This document shows positions 1 to 6,067 of a DNA stretch of 6,643 bases, in pieces. The stretch's first letter is position 1, and each line of letters starts with the position of its first letter. Origin of the DNA: CAUZRD01 sp963582255. Lineage in GTDB: Bacteria > Pseudomonadota > Alphaproteobacteria > Rhizobiales > TMED25. A program made the position numbers and the translations under genes. The notes below the pieces were generated by a model, which was given only the letters and a program-made list of their open reading frames with translations, was not told the DNA's origin and did no database searches. The stretch lies in assembly GCA_963582255.1 (NCBI GenBank), contig CAUZRD010000121.1:1-6643 (forward strand), written 5' to 3'.

Positions 1-3000
1 GGCATGATTCGAGAAATAACGCCCTTGTTGCCGTGCCGTCCGGCCATTTTATCGCCGGGAGCAAGCTTGCGTTTGACAGCGACAAAAACCTTTACCATCT
101 TCATCACACCGGGCTGCAACTCATCACCGCGCTGCAACTTTTCGACCTTATCTACAAAACGCGCCTCAAGTTTTGTTTTTGAGTCGTCATACTGACGACG
201 AATGGCCTCAACTTCGCCCATAGCCTTGTCATTTTGTAGAGCAATATCCCATAATTTACTGCGCGAAACGCCATCTAAATCAACCTTGGTGATCTTGCTA
301 CCTTTTGAAAAACCGGCGGGCCCAGTGGAAACGACCTTGCCAACCAATACATCAGTAAGGCGGACAAACACATTGCGATCAAGAATGGCAAGTTCGTCAT
401 CACGGTCTTTAGCAAGCCGCTCAATTTCTTCGCGCTCGATCGACATCGCACGCTCGTCTTTTTCAACCCCATGGCGGTTAAACACACGCACTTCGACGAC
501 CGTGCCAGTAACACCCGGCGGCAGTTTGAGTGAGGTATCACGCACATCTGATGCTTTTTCGCCAAAGATTGCGCGTAAAAGTTTTTCCTCTGGCGTCATC
601 GGACTTTCGCCCTTGGGCGTAATCTTACCAACGAGAATATCGCCGGGATTGACCTCAGCACCGATATAGACAATGCCTGCCTCGTCGAGGTTTTTTAGTG
701 CTTCCTCTCCAATATTTGGAATATCGCGAGTTATCTCTTCTGGACCTAATTTGCTATCTCGAGCCATGACCTCAAATGCCTCCAAGTGAATGGAGGTAAA
801 GACATCATCGTGAACGATACGCTCAGAGATTAAAATCGAGTCTTCAAAATTGTACCCATTCCACGGCATGAACGCGACCAGCACATTACGGCCGAGGGAA
901 AGATCACCGCGATCAGTCGAGGGTCCGTCGGCGACGATTTCACCGGCCTCAACACGTTCTCCAACCTGCACCAGAGGTCGCTGATTAATGCAAGTATTCT
1001 GGTTTGATCTCTGGAATTTGAGAAGATTGTATATATCCACGCCAGATTTCGAGGCATCGGTCTCATCAGTCGCACGAATAACGATACGTTTTGAATCAAC
1101 CTGATCAATAACACCGGAGCGGCGCGCGGCGATAGCGGCACCAGAGTCGCGGGCCACTACTTTTTCCATACCGGTGCCAACCAGGGGCGCTTCGGCACGA
1201 ATAAGCGGTACAGCCTGACGCTGCATATTAGAGCCCATCAATGCGCGGTTTGCATCATCGTTTTCAAGAAATGGAATAAGCGCCGCTGCCACCGAAATAA
1301 GTTGTTTCGGCGATACATCCATGAAATCAACTCGCTCGGAGGGAATCAGCGTTGCATCACCAGCAACGCGGCAATGAATGAGATCTCCTTCAAATGATCC
1401 GTCGTTTGCCAACGGGGCATTTGCCTGGGCTATAATATATTTAGACTCTTCAATAGCCGAAAGATAAACGACCTCATCACTGACCTTACCATCAACAACT
1501 CGGCGATACGGACTTTCGATAAATCCATATTTATTAACCCGGGCATACGTGGCAAGTGAGTTGATCAGACCAATATTAGGACCTTCCGGCGTTTCAATCG
1601 GACAGATACGGCCATAATGGGTCGGATGCACGTCACGCACTTCAAAGCCTGCGCGCTCACGCGTTAAACCGCCGGGTCCAAGCGCCGAAAGACGCCGTTT
1701 GTGAGTAATTTCCGACAGCGGATTAGTCTGATCCATGAACTGGGACAACTGCGATGAGCCAAAGAACTCACGCACTGCCGCAGCAACCGGTTTTGCATTA
1801 ATCAAATCATGGGGCATGACGGTGTCGATATCGACTGAACTCATGCGCTCCTTGATCGCACGTTCCATACGCAGCAAGCCGATGCGATACTGATTTTCCA
1901 TCAACTCCCCGACCGAGCGTACCCGGCGATTGCCGAGGTGGTCGATGTCATCGATATCACCCTTGCCGTCACGCAGACCAACCAGAGTAGTAATAACGCT
2001 CAAAATATCTTCTTTCCTGAGCGTACGATGGGTATCTGGCGCATCAAGATCTAGGCGCATATTCATTTTTACCCGACCGACAGCCGAAAGATCATAACGC
2101 TCTGAATCAAAGAACAGGCTACTGAGCAGCGCCTCTGCGGTATCGCCAGTCGGCGGCTCACCCGGACGCATCACCCTATAGATGTCAACCAACGCCTGTT
2201 CGCGAGACGAGTTCTTATCGACAGCAAGAGTATTGCGGATAAACCCACCAATATTCACGTGGTCAATATCGAGAATATGTAAGTTTTCTACGCTAGCCTC
2301 TTGTAGCGCAGTGAGAATTTCTTCTGTTATTTCATCACCAGCCTCGGCATAGATCTCACCGGTCTCCAGATTGACCTGATCTTCGGCCAAATAATGACCG
2401 AGGAGATCAATGTCTTGGTAGAGCACTTCGGATAGCCCGGCCTCGACCACCTTACGCGCAAGACGTGGCGTCATTTTACGCCCGGCTTCAATCGCAATTT
2501 CGCCGGTCTTGGCATTAATCAGATCGCTGGCCAGCTTCACACCACGCATGCGATCTGGATTAAACTCAACCTGCCAACCGTCTTCAGTGTGCTTATATTC
2601 GATGGTTTTGTAAAATGTTGAGAGAATCTCCTCAGCATCCAGACCAAGCGCATAAAGCAATGTGGTTGCCGGAAGCTTGCGGCGGCGGTCAATCCGCACA
2701 TAGACAACGTCCTTGGCATCAAACTCAAAGTCGAGCCAAGAGCCACGATAGGGAATAATACGAGCCGCAAACAATAGCTTCCCGCTAGAATGGGTTTTGC
2801 CCTTATCATGATCGAAGAACACGCCGGGTGAACGATGCATCTGCGAAACGATGACACGCTCGGTACCATTAACGATGAAGGTACCGTTTCCAGTCATCAG
2901 TGGCAGATCGCCCATATAGACGTCCTGTTCCTTGATATCCTTTACCGACTTAGCGCCGGTTTCCTCATCAATTTCAAATACGATCAAACGCAAGGTCAGT

Positions 3001-3302
3001 TTGAGGGGCGCAGCATAGGTCATACCGCGCTGTTTGCATTCATCGGTATCAAATTTGGGACGTTCAAAATTATAATGAACAAATTCAAGCGTAGACGAAC
3101 CGCTGAAATCAGAAATCGGATAGACTGAGTTAAAAACCGCCTGCAACCCATGATCCAGCCGCCCGCCTTCGGGATCTTCAACCTGAAGAAACTGATCATA
3201 CGAAGCGCGCTGAACCTCAATGAGGTTCGGCATCTGCGCGACTTCGCGAATGCGGCCAAAAGATTTTCTAATACGCTTGCGGCCCGTGAAAGTTTGCGCC
3301 AT
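1..3302 (-). CDS. rpoB: RNA polymerase beta subunit, N-terminal 1100 residues (cut by left window edge)
   Basis: This is the beta subunit of DNA-directed RNA polymerase, which forms one side of the active-site cleft. I translated 1100 codons from the ATG at 3302 to the left edge and found no stop or frameshift; roughly the last 270 residues of a usual beta subunit lie outside. The start MAQTFTGRKRIRKSFG is preceded by GAGG six bases upstream. Visible landmarks are NGTERVIVSQMHRSPGVFF, IPYRGSWLDFEFD, DDIDHLGNRRVRSVGE, the rifampicin region starting QFMDQTNPLSEITHKRR (residue 521 onward), NFEDS with acidic residues E820/D821, and GDKMAGRHGNKGV with lysines K1085 and K1093. These last match the E. 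coli nucleotide-contacting K1065 and K1073. The classic rifampicin-contact residues D524, S530, H534 and S539 (E. coli D516, S522, H526, S531) are of the sensitive type. It is separated from rplL by a structured 150-base spacer. Confidence 0.99.
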   Translation of the reverse strand, partial: MAQTFTGRKRIRKSFGRIREVAQMPNLIEVQRASYDQFLQVEDPEGGRLDHGLQAVFNSVYPISDFSGSSTLEFVHYNFERPKFDTDECKQRGMTYAAPLKLTLRLIVFEIDEETGAKSVKDIKEQDVYMGDLPLMTGNGTFIVNGTERVIVSQMHRSPGVFFDHDKGKTHSSGKLLFAARIIPYRGSWLDFEFDAKDVVYVRIDRRRKLPATTLLYALGLDAEEILSTFYKTIEYKHTEDGWQVEFNPDRMRGVKLASDLINAKTGEIAIEAGRKMTPRLARKVVEAGLSEVLYQDIDLLGHYLAEDQVNLETGEIYAEAGDEITEEILTALQEASVENLHILDIDHVNIGGFIRNTLAVDKNSSREQALVDIYRVMRPGEPPTGDTAEALLSSLFFDSERYDLSAVGRVKMNMRLDLDAPDTHRTLRKEDILSVITTLVGLRDGKGDIDDIDHLGNRRVRSVGELMENQYRIGLLRMERAIKERMSSVDIDTVMPHDLINAKPVAAAVREFFGSSQLSQFMDQTNPLSEITHKRRLSALGPGGLTRERAGFEVRDVHPTHYGRICPIETPEGPNIGLINSLATYARVNKYGFIESPYRRVVDGKVSDEVVYLSAIEESKYIIAQANAPLANDGSFEGDLIHCRVAGDATLIPSERVDFMDVSPKQLISVAAALIPFLENDDANRALMGSNMQRQAVPLIRAEAPLVGTGMEKVVARDSGAAIAARRSGVIDQVDSKRIVIRATDETDASKSGVDIYNLLKFQRSNQNTCINQRPLVQVGERVEAGEIVADGPSTDRGDLSLGRNVLVAFMPWNGYNFEDSILISERIVHDDVFTSIHLEAFEVMARDSKLGPEEITRDIPNIGEEALKNLDEAGIVYIGAEVNPGDILVGKITPKGESPMTPEEKLLRAIFGEKASDVRDTSLKLPPGVTGTVVEVRVFNRHGVEKDERAMSIEREEIERLAKDRDDELAILDRNVFVRLTDVLVGKVVSTGPAGFSKGSKITKVDLDGVSRSKLWDIALQNDKAMGEVEAIRRQYDDSKTKLEARFVDKVEKLQRGDELQPGVMKMVKVFVAVKRKLAPGDKMAGRHGNKGVISRIM

Positions 3303-3307
3303 CGTGG

Positions 3308-3367
3308 CCCTCATCAGGATATTGCACTTACCTTGTAAGGACCGACAAGATGAGGGGCCTTACAAGG
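3308..3367 (-). promoter_or_regulatory. Structured rpoB leader: 10-bp hairpin whose loop can pair with the rpoB Shine-Dalgarno
   Basis: In the mRNA sense, CCTTGTAAGG (3367-3358) and CCTTACAAGG (3340-3331) form a perfect 10-bp stem around a 17-base loop. The loop contains CCCTCATC (3356-3349), which is exactly complementary to GATGAGGG (3315-3308), the purine-rich stretch serving as the rpoB ribosome binding site. The two helices can coexist as an H-type pseudoknot, with connecting segments of 1, 8 and 15 bases. Alternatively, the second helix can extend by two G-C pairs past a single bulged C and displace the first. No U-run follows either helix, so this is not an intrinsic terminator. Structured attenuation and RNase III sites are known in the E. 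coli rplL-rpoB spacer. A translational role here is inferred. Confidence 0.6.
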
Positions 3368-3412
3368 ATTAGTGCGGGTTTATGGTTTAGCGCGACCCAT
3401 AGAGATAGGTCT

Positions 3413-3442
3413 GGACCGCCGCAATTGCTACAGCGACAGTCC
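3413..3442 (-). promoter_or_regulatory. Imperfect hairpin just after rplL
   Basis: GGAC (3442-3439) and GTCC (3416-3413) close a hairpin whose inner helix pairs CGCTGT with GCGGCG using two G-U pairs. A three-base bulge separates the helices and the loop is seven bases. It begins ten bases after the rplL stop codon. No U-run follows on the transcribed strand, so it is more likely an RNA processing or stability element, or a partial attenuator, than a terminator. Pairing was done by eye. Confidence 0.35.
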
Positions 3443-3452
3443 GTTTTTCCAG

Positions 3453-3830
3453 TTATTTTATCTCAGCACTCGCTCCAGCGCCTTCCAGCTGCGCTTTAAC
3501 CTTTTCAGCCTCATCCTTTGTCACCGCCTCTTTAACGGCTTTAGGGGCGCTTTCAACAAGATCTTTTGCTTCTTTCAGTCCGAGCGCTGTAATAGCACGC
3601 ACCTCTTTGATAACATTGATCTTTTTCTCACCTACTGCTGTTAGAATAACATCGAACTCTACCTGTTCTTCGGCTGCATCACCACCGCCAGCACCACCGG
3701 CAACCGCTGCAACAGCCACAGGAGCTGCCGCAGATACACCCCATTTATCTTCCAGGAGTTTAGATAACTCTGCCGCCTCCAGCACCGTTAGGCTGGAGAG
3801 ATCGTTCACAATTTTTTCAAGATCTGCCAT
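3453..3830 (-). CDS. rplL: 50S ribosomal protein L7/L12 (bL12)
   Basis: This is the acidic stalk protein of the large subunit. It is present as several dimers on L10 and recruits and stimulates translation GTPases such as EF-Tu and EF-G. The product is 125 residues, the usual length. Residues 1-33 are the dimerisation and L10-binding domain (MADLEKIVNDLSSLTVLEAA). Residues 34-53 are a flexible Ala/Gly/Val-rich hinge. Residues 56-125 are the globular factor-binding domain, with the conserved run VIKEVRAITALGLKEAKDLV and a final GAGASAEIK. AAGGA lies nine bases before the ATG. It follows rplJ by 42 bases in the same transcript, and no intrinsic terminator separates it from rpoB. Confidence 0.98.
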   Translation of the reverse strand: MADLEKIVNDLSSLTVLEAAELSKLLEDKWGVSAAAPVAVAAVAGGAGGGDAAEEQVEFDVILTAVGEKKINVIKEVRAITALGLKEAKDLVESAPKAVKEAVTKDEAEKVKAQLEGAGASAEIK

Positions 3831-3872
3831 TTTGATTCGTCCTTGGGTTTGAACCTAATTGGTATTGCGTGG

Positions 3873-4394
3873 TTACGCCGCTTCTTCGCCCTTGGTTGCA
3901 TAGGCATTGATGACACGGGCGACCTGTGCACCCGGAGCCGATACAACCTGTACAATTTTTGTAGCCGGTTGGGTGAGCATACCCACAATCTTGCCACGCA
4001 ATTCATCTAGCGATGGCAGGCTTGCAAGTGATTTCACCCCATCCGGATCAAGCACCATTTCGCCCATCATGCCTCCTAGAACCACGAAATTCGGATTCTT
4101 TTTGGCAAAGTCGACGGCAACTTTTGGCGCAGCGACGGGATCATCGGAATAGGCGATCGCAGTTGGTCCTGTAAACAGATCACTCACGCCTTTCGCGGGG
4201 GTCCCTTCAAGGGCAATTTTGACAAGCCGGTTTTTCGCAACTTTGAGCAAAGCACCTACGCTTCTCATCTCTCCGCGCAGACTATTCATGTCTGCAACAG
4301 TGAGACCGGAGTAGTGGGAAACCACAACCACACCGGTGTTTGAAAACACCTCATGAAGTGTCGTTACGAGCTCTTGTTTTTGCGCTCGGTCCAC
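3873..4394 (-). CDS. rplJ: 50S ribosomal protein L10 (uL10), GTG start
   Basis: L10 anchors the L7/L12 stalk to 23S rRNA and, with L12 bound, is the usual autogenous repressor of the rplJL mRNA. I place the start at the GTG at 4394, giving 173 residues beginning (M)DRAQKQEL. AAGGAG lies exactly seven bases upstream, and family members start at this point. The frame stays open a further 22 codons upstream, but that stretch is basic and low in conservation and falls in the structured leader. Seen motifs are SHYSGLTVADMNSLR (26-40) and KVAKNRLVKIAL in the rRNA-binding domain. The C-terminal segment from about residue 140 onward is the helix that should carry L7/L12 dimers, ending in KGEEAA. Confidence 0.97.
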   Translation of the reverse strand: MDRAQKQELVTTLHEVFSNTGVVVVSHYSGLTVADMNSLRGEMRSVGALLKVAKNRLVKIALEGTPAKGVSDLFTGPTAIAYSDDPVAAPKVAVDFAKKNPNFVVLGGMMGEMVLDPDGVKSLASLPSLDELRGKIVGMLTQPATKIVQVVSAPGAQVARVINAYATKGEEAA

Positions 4395-4730
4395 TGACGC
4401 TCTCCTTAATATGCGGCGATTGCCGCGGTTTACAACTGCCGAACCTCGGTTGCGGGACAAGCCCGCCGGACCGATGGGCCGACGCTCACTTGCCTGTCCG
4501 CCAACCGCAATAAGCGATCGGGCAAGTATGGTTCAAACCGCAAGGTTTCCCTTGCATGTTTTCTTCCAGTCTCATGCAGGTTGGCTCAATTTAGCGTTGA
4601 TGAGAGCAATCCCATCACACCTCCAGAACCCATTAAGCCGGACACTCCGGCACCCACAATCTCGGACAGGTTTGGGTAGGCTTACACCCACCCATTCCTT
4701 AGCCAGGGTTGCCCCTTGACCAAAAAATTT
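4395..4730 (-). promoter_or_regulatory. Long structured leader of rplJ (candidate L10-L12 autoregulatory leader)
   Basis: This is a 336-base stretch between the rplA stop and the rplJ start with no credible gene. In the mRNA sense it reads as a chain of hairpins. The main ones, in order, are 4673-4690 (TGGGTG with TACCCA), 4637-4651 (GCCGGA, loop GTG, TCCGGC), 4599-4616 (GATGGGA, loop TTGC, TCTCATC) and 4550-4580 (CCTGCATG with CATGCAAGG, one bulge). They continue with 4535-4548 (AAACC, loop TTGC, GGTTT), 4488-4527 (ACTTGCC with GGCAAGT), 4452-4466 (GCGGG with CCCGC) and 4413-4426 (GCGGC with GCCGC). The position before rplJ matches known L10 leader RNAs, where the L10-L12 complex binds and represses translation. 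I recall CCTGTCCGAG (4670-4661) and CCTGCATGAGAC (4580-4569) as typical of alphaproteobacterial leaders, but I cannot confirm that here. I found no convincing promoter and no intrinsic terminator inside. Confidence 0.65.
4402..4407 (-). promoter_or_regulatory. Ribosome binding site that sets the rplJ GTG start
   Basis: AAGGAG is followed by seven bases and then GTG at 4394. It is the only strong Shine-Dalgarno near the conserved L10 N-terminus and rules against the longer 195-residue reading of the frame. A 5-bp hairpin at 4413-4426 sits six bases upstream of it. Confidence 0.85.
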
Positions 4731-5429
4731 CTACTTCGCCTCTCTGAGGCTCGAAGGATCTACTTTAACGCCACCCCCCATGGTTGACGAAATTGAAATC
4801 CGCTTCAAATAAGTGCCCTTGGCTCCGCTCGGTTTGGCGCTTTGAACGGCATTCATAAACGCCTTAATATTGGCGGATAGATCGGAAACTGAAAAGCTTG
4901 CCTTTCCAACTCCACCCTGCACGATACCAGCCTTTTCGACACGAAACTCAACAGCACCCCCCTTGGCTTGCCCAACCGCCGTGGCAATATCCGCCGTGAC
5001 CGTTCCCACCTTGGGATTTGGCATCATACCACGCGGGCCAAGAATTTTCCCCAAACGGCCGACAATCGGCATCATGTCCGGCGTTGCTATAGCACGATCA
5101 AAATCAATCTGACCTTTTTGAACGATCTCAGCAAGATCTTCAGCTCCAACTATGTCGGCTCCGGCAGCACGCGCTTCATCTGCCTTGTCACCCGAGGCAA
5201 ATACAGCAACCCGAACGTTACGTCCTGATCCGGCTGGCAAATTGCACACACCGCGCACCATCTGATCGGCATGCCGTGGATCAACTCCTAAATTAACCGA
5301 AACTTCAATGGTCTCATCAAATTTTGCACTAGCATTGCCTTTGACCAGCTCCAGCGCAGCATCTAATTCGTGCAAATGAGCGGGATCGTAATCGGTACGA
5401 GCCCTATCTCGTTTTGTTGGCTTTGACAT
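4731..5429 (-). CDS. rplA: 50S ribosomal protein L1 (uL1)
   Basis: L1 forms the mobile stalk near the E site and helps release deacylated tRNA. In many bacteria it also represses its own rplK-rplA mRNA by binding a leader that mimics its 23S rRNA site. The product is 232 residues, the normal length. Domain I holds KFDETIEVSVNLGVDPRHAD (36-55) with conserved F37. The central domain holds VRVAVFASGDKADEARAAGA and LGKILGPRGMMPNPKVGTV. The C-terminal return to domain I carries the RNA-contacting pair T216-M217 in SSTMGGGVKVDP. AGGAG lies six bases before the ATG and sits inside the last codons of rplK, so the two genes are probably translationally coupled. The TAG stop is followed by the long rplJ leader. 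Confidence 0.98.
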   Translation of the reverse strand: MSKPTKRDRARTDYDPAHLHELDAALELVKGNASAKFDETIEVSVNLGVDPRHADQMVRGVCNLPAGSGRNVRVAVFASGDKADEARAAGADIVGAEDLAEIVQKGQIDFDRAIATPDMMPIVGRLGKILGPRGMMPNPKVGTVTADIATAVGQAKGGAVEFRVEKAGIVQGGVGKASFSVSDLSANIKAFMNAVQSAKPSGAKGTYLKRISISSTMGGGVKVDPSSLREAK

Positions 5430-5432
5430 AGC

Positions 5433-5861
5433 CTACTCCTGAACCTGCAGACCCATGGAACGCGCTGATCCCGCGATGATTTTTTCCGCCTGATCAAGCG
5501 AGTGCGCATTTAGATCTTTCATCTTTACTTCGGCAATTTCGCGCAATTGAGCGCGGGTGACACTTCCCACGACTTCGCGGCCTGGCGTTGCCCCTCCCTT
5601 AGGGAGTTTAGCTGCCTTTTTCAGCAGGAACGACGCTGGCGGTGTCTTTACCTCAAAAGAAAAAGACTTATCAGCGTAGATCGTGATGATTGTTGGCAAA
5701 GGCATACCCTTTTCAGCATTCTGTGAAGCCGCATTAAATGCCTTGCAAAATTCCATAATGTTCAAGCCACGCTGACCAAGCGCAGGGCCGATCGGCGGCG
5801 ACGGCGTAGCCAGTCCGGCGGGAACCTGAAGTTTCAGGTATCCAGTAATTTTCTTAGCCAT
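5433..5861 (-). CDS. rplK: 50S ribosomal protein L11 (uL11)
   Basis: L11 lies at the GTPase-associated centre of the large subunit, binding 23S rRNA helices 43/44. It is needed for normal factor function and for the RelA response, and it is the thiostrepton target region. The product is 142 residues, the same as E. coli L11. The N-terminal domain has the proline-rich segment PSPPIGPALGQRG (20-32) that contacts thiostrepton, then NIMEFCKAFNA. The C-terminal RNA-binding domain starts near residue 72 with KTPPASFLLKKAA and ends in GSARSMGLQVQE. AGGAG sits six bases before the ATG. rplA follows after three bases. The 167-base spacer upstream is described separately as a leader. Confidence 0.99.
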   Translation of the reverse strand: MAKKITGYLKLQVPAGLATPSPPIGPALGQRGLNIMEFCKAFNAASQNAEKGMPLPTIITIYADKSFSFEVKTPPASFLLKKAAKLPKGGATPGREVVGSVTRAQLREIAEVKMKDLNAHSLDQAEKIIAGSARSMGLQVQE

Positions 5862-6028
5862 CCTCTACTCCTAATGCCCGCACAGGCGGGATACTCCAGG
5901 GCCGTGGTGCGGCTTAAATCTCCCGTCCGAGGGTGGCGGGGGGTCACTACCTTCCACGTGTGCAACCAGTTCAAATCTTGACCTGGCCGTATTCAAATTC
6001 GCGTGGGCCAACCACGCGCGTGATGAGA
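5862..6028 (-). promoter_or_regulatory. rplK-rplA leader, candidate L1-binding translational operator
   Basis: This spacer between nusG and rplK holds no gene. Its promoter-distal half contains ACGTGGAAGG (5959-5950), a C-rich run, the small hairpin GCCG-CACCA-CGGC, and a perfect hairpin CCCGC, loop CTGT, GCGGG (5890-5877) that ends four bases before the AGGAG of rplK. In E. coli, L1 binds the leader immediately upstream of rplK to repress both genes. The location and the hairpin beside the ribosome binding site suit the same role here, but I cannot identify the L1 recognition loop with confidence. The promoter-proximal half is the nusG tail repeat. No -35/-10 pair stands out. Confidence 0.5.
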
Positions 6029-6067
6029 TCAAAGTTTTTCGACCTGACCATACTCAAGTTCAACGGG
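5954..6067 (-). repeat. Imperfect tandem duplication of the nusG 3' end
   Basis: Copy 1 (6067-6012) covers the last NusG codons, the stop and about 17 bases beyond. Copy 2 (6006-5954) follows almost directly. In the core, GAACTTGAGTATGGTCAGGTC (nusG) and GAATTTGAATACGGCCAGG plus TC match at 17 of 21 bases. Three of the four differences are synonymous third-base changes, and the encoded peptides are ELEYGQV and EFEYGQV. Both copies continue into TTTGA and then about 17 similar bases ending in CGTGG. The core offset is 61 bases, so copy 2 is not in the NusG frame but in the +1 frame. Copy 2 lacks three bases before its own TGA. Confidence 0.7.
6000..6018 (-). promoter_or_regulatory. GC-rich hairpin ten bases after the nusG stop
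   Basis: CGCGTGG (6018-6012), loop TTGGC, CCACGCG (6006-6000) is a perfect 7-bp stem formed at the junction of the two nusG-tail repeat copies. AATTTG follows, which is too weak a U-tract for an efficient intrinsic terminator. It could be a partial attenuator or a stability element between nusG and rplK, or a downstream stimulator for stop-codon recoding. Confidence 0.5.

Noticed and set aside
202..669. A 155-codon plus-strand open frame inside rpoB
   Set aside because: It is serine/threonine/arginine-rich shadow sequence opposite highly conserved RpoB codons, with no homology I recognise. The same applies to the other plus-strand frames opposite rpoB, rplL, rplA and nusG.
1406..1436. Antisense promoter inside rpoB: TTGCCA and a perfect TATAAT on the plus strand
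   Set aside because: The spacer is 19 bases, longer than optimal, no plus-strand gene or RNA follows, and the TATAAT is explained by the Tyr-Ile-Ile codons of RpoB. A single match of this kind is expected by chance in several kilobases.
1..3302. Possible frameshift or break in rpoB, suspected because no single complete open frame is delimited in the window
   Set aside because: Codon-by-codon reading from 3302 to position 3 gives 1100 uninterrupted codons that match beta-subunit landmarks to the edge. The frame simply runs out of the window.
3413..3447. Plus-strand intrinsic terminator: hairpin followed by GTTTTT
   Set aside because: No gene on the plus strand would use it. On the transcribed minus strand the A-run precedes the stem, so it cannot act as an intrinsic terminator there.
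4395..4460. A 22-codon N-terminal extension of rplJ starting at 4460
   Set aside because: L10 proteins begin at the DRAQKQE region, the only good Shine-Dalgarno (4402-4407) fits the GTG at 4394, and the extension overlaps leader hairpins.
4411..4719. A 102-codon plus-strand open frame opposite the rplJ leader
   Set aside because: It has no ribosome binding site, its composition is arginine/proline/leucine-rich without recognisable motifs, and it lies entirely antisense to a hairpin-rich leader whose inverted repeats explain the open frame.
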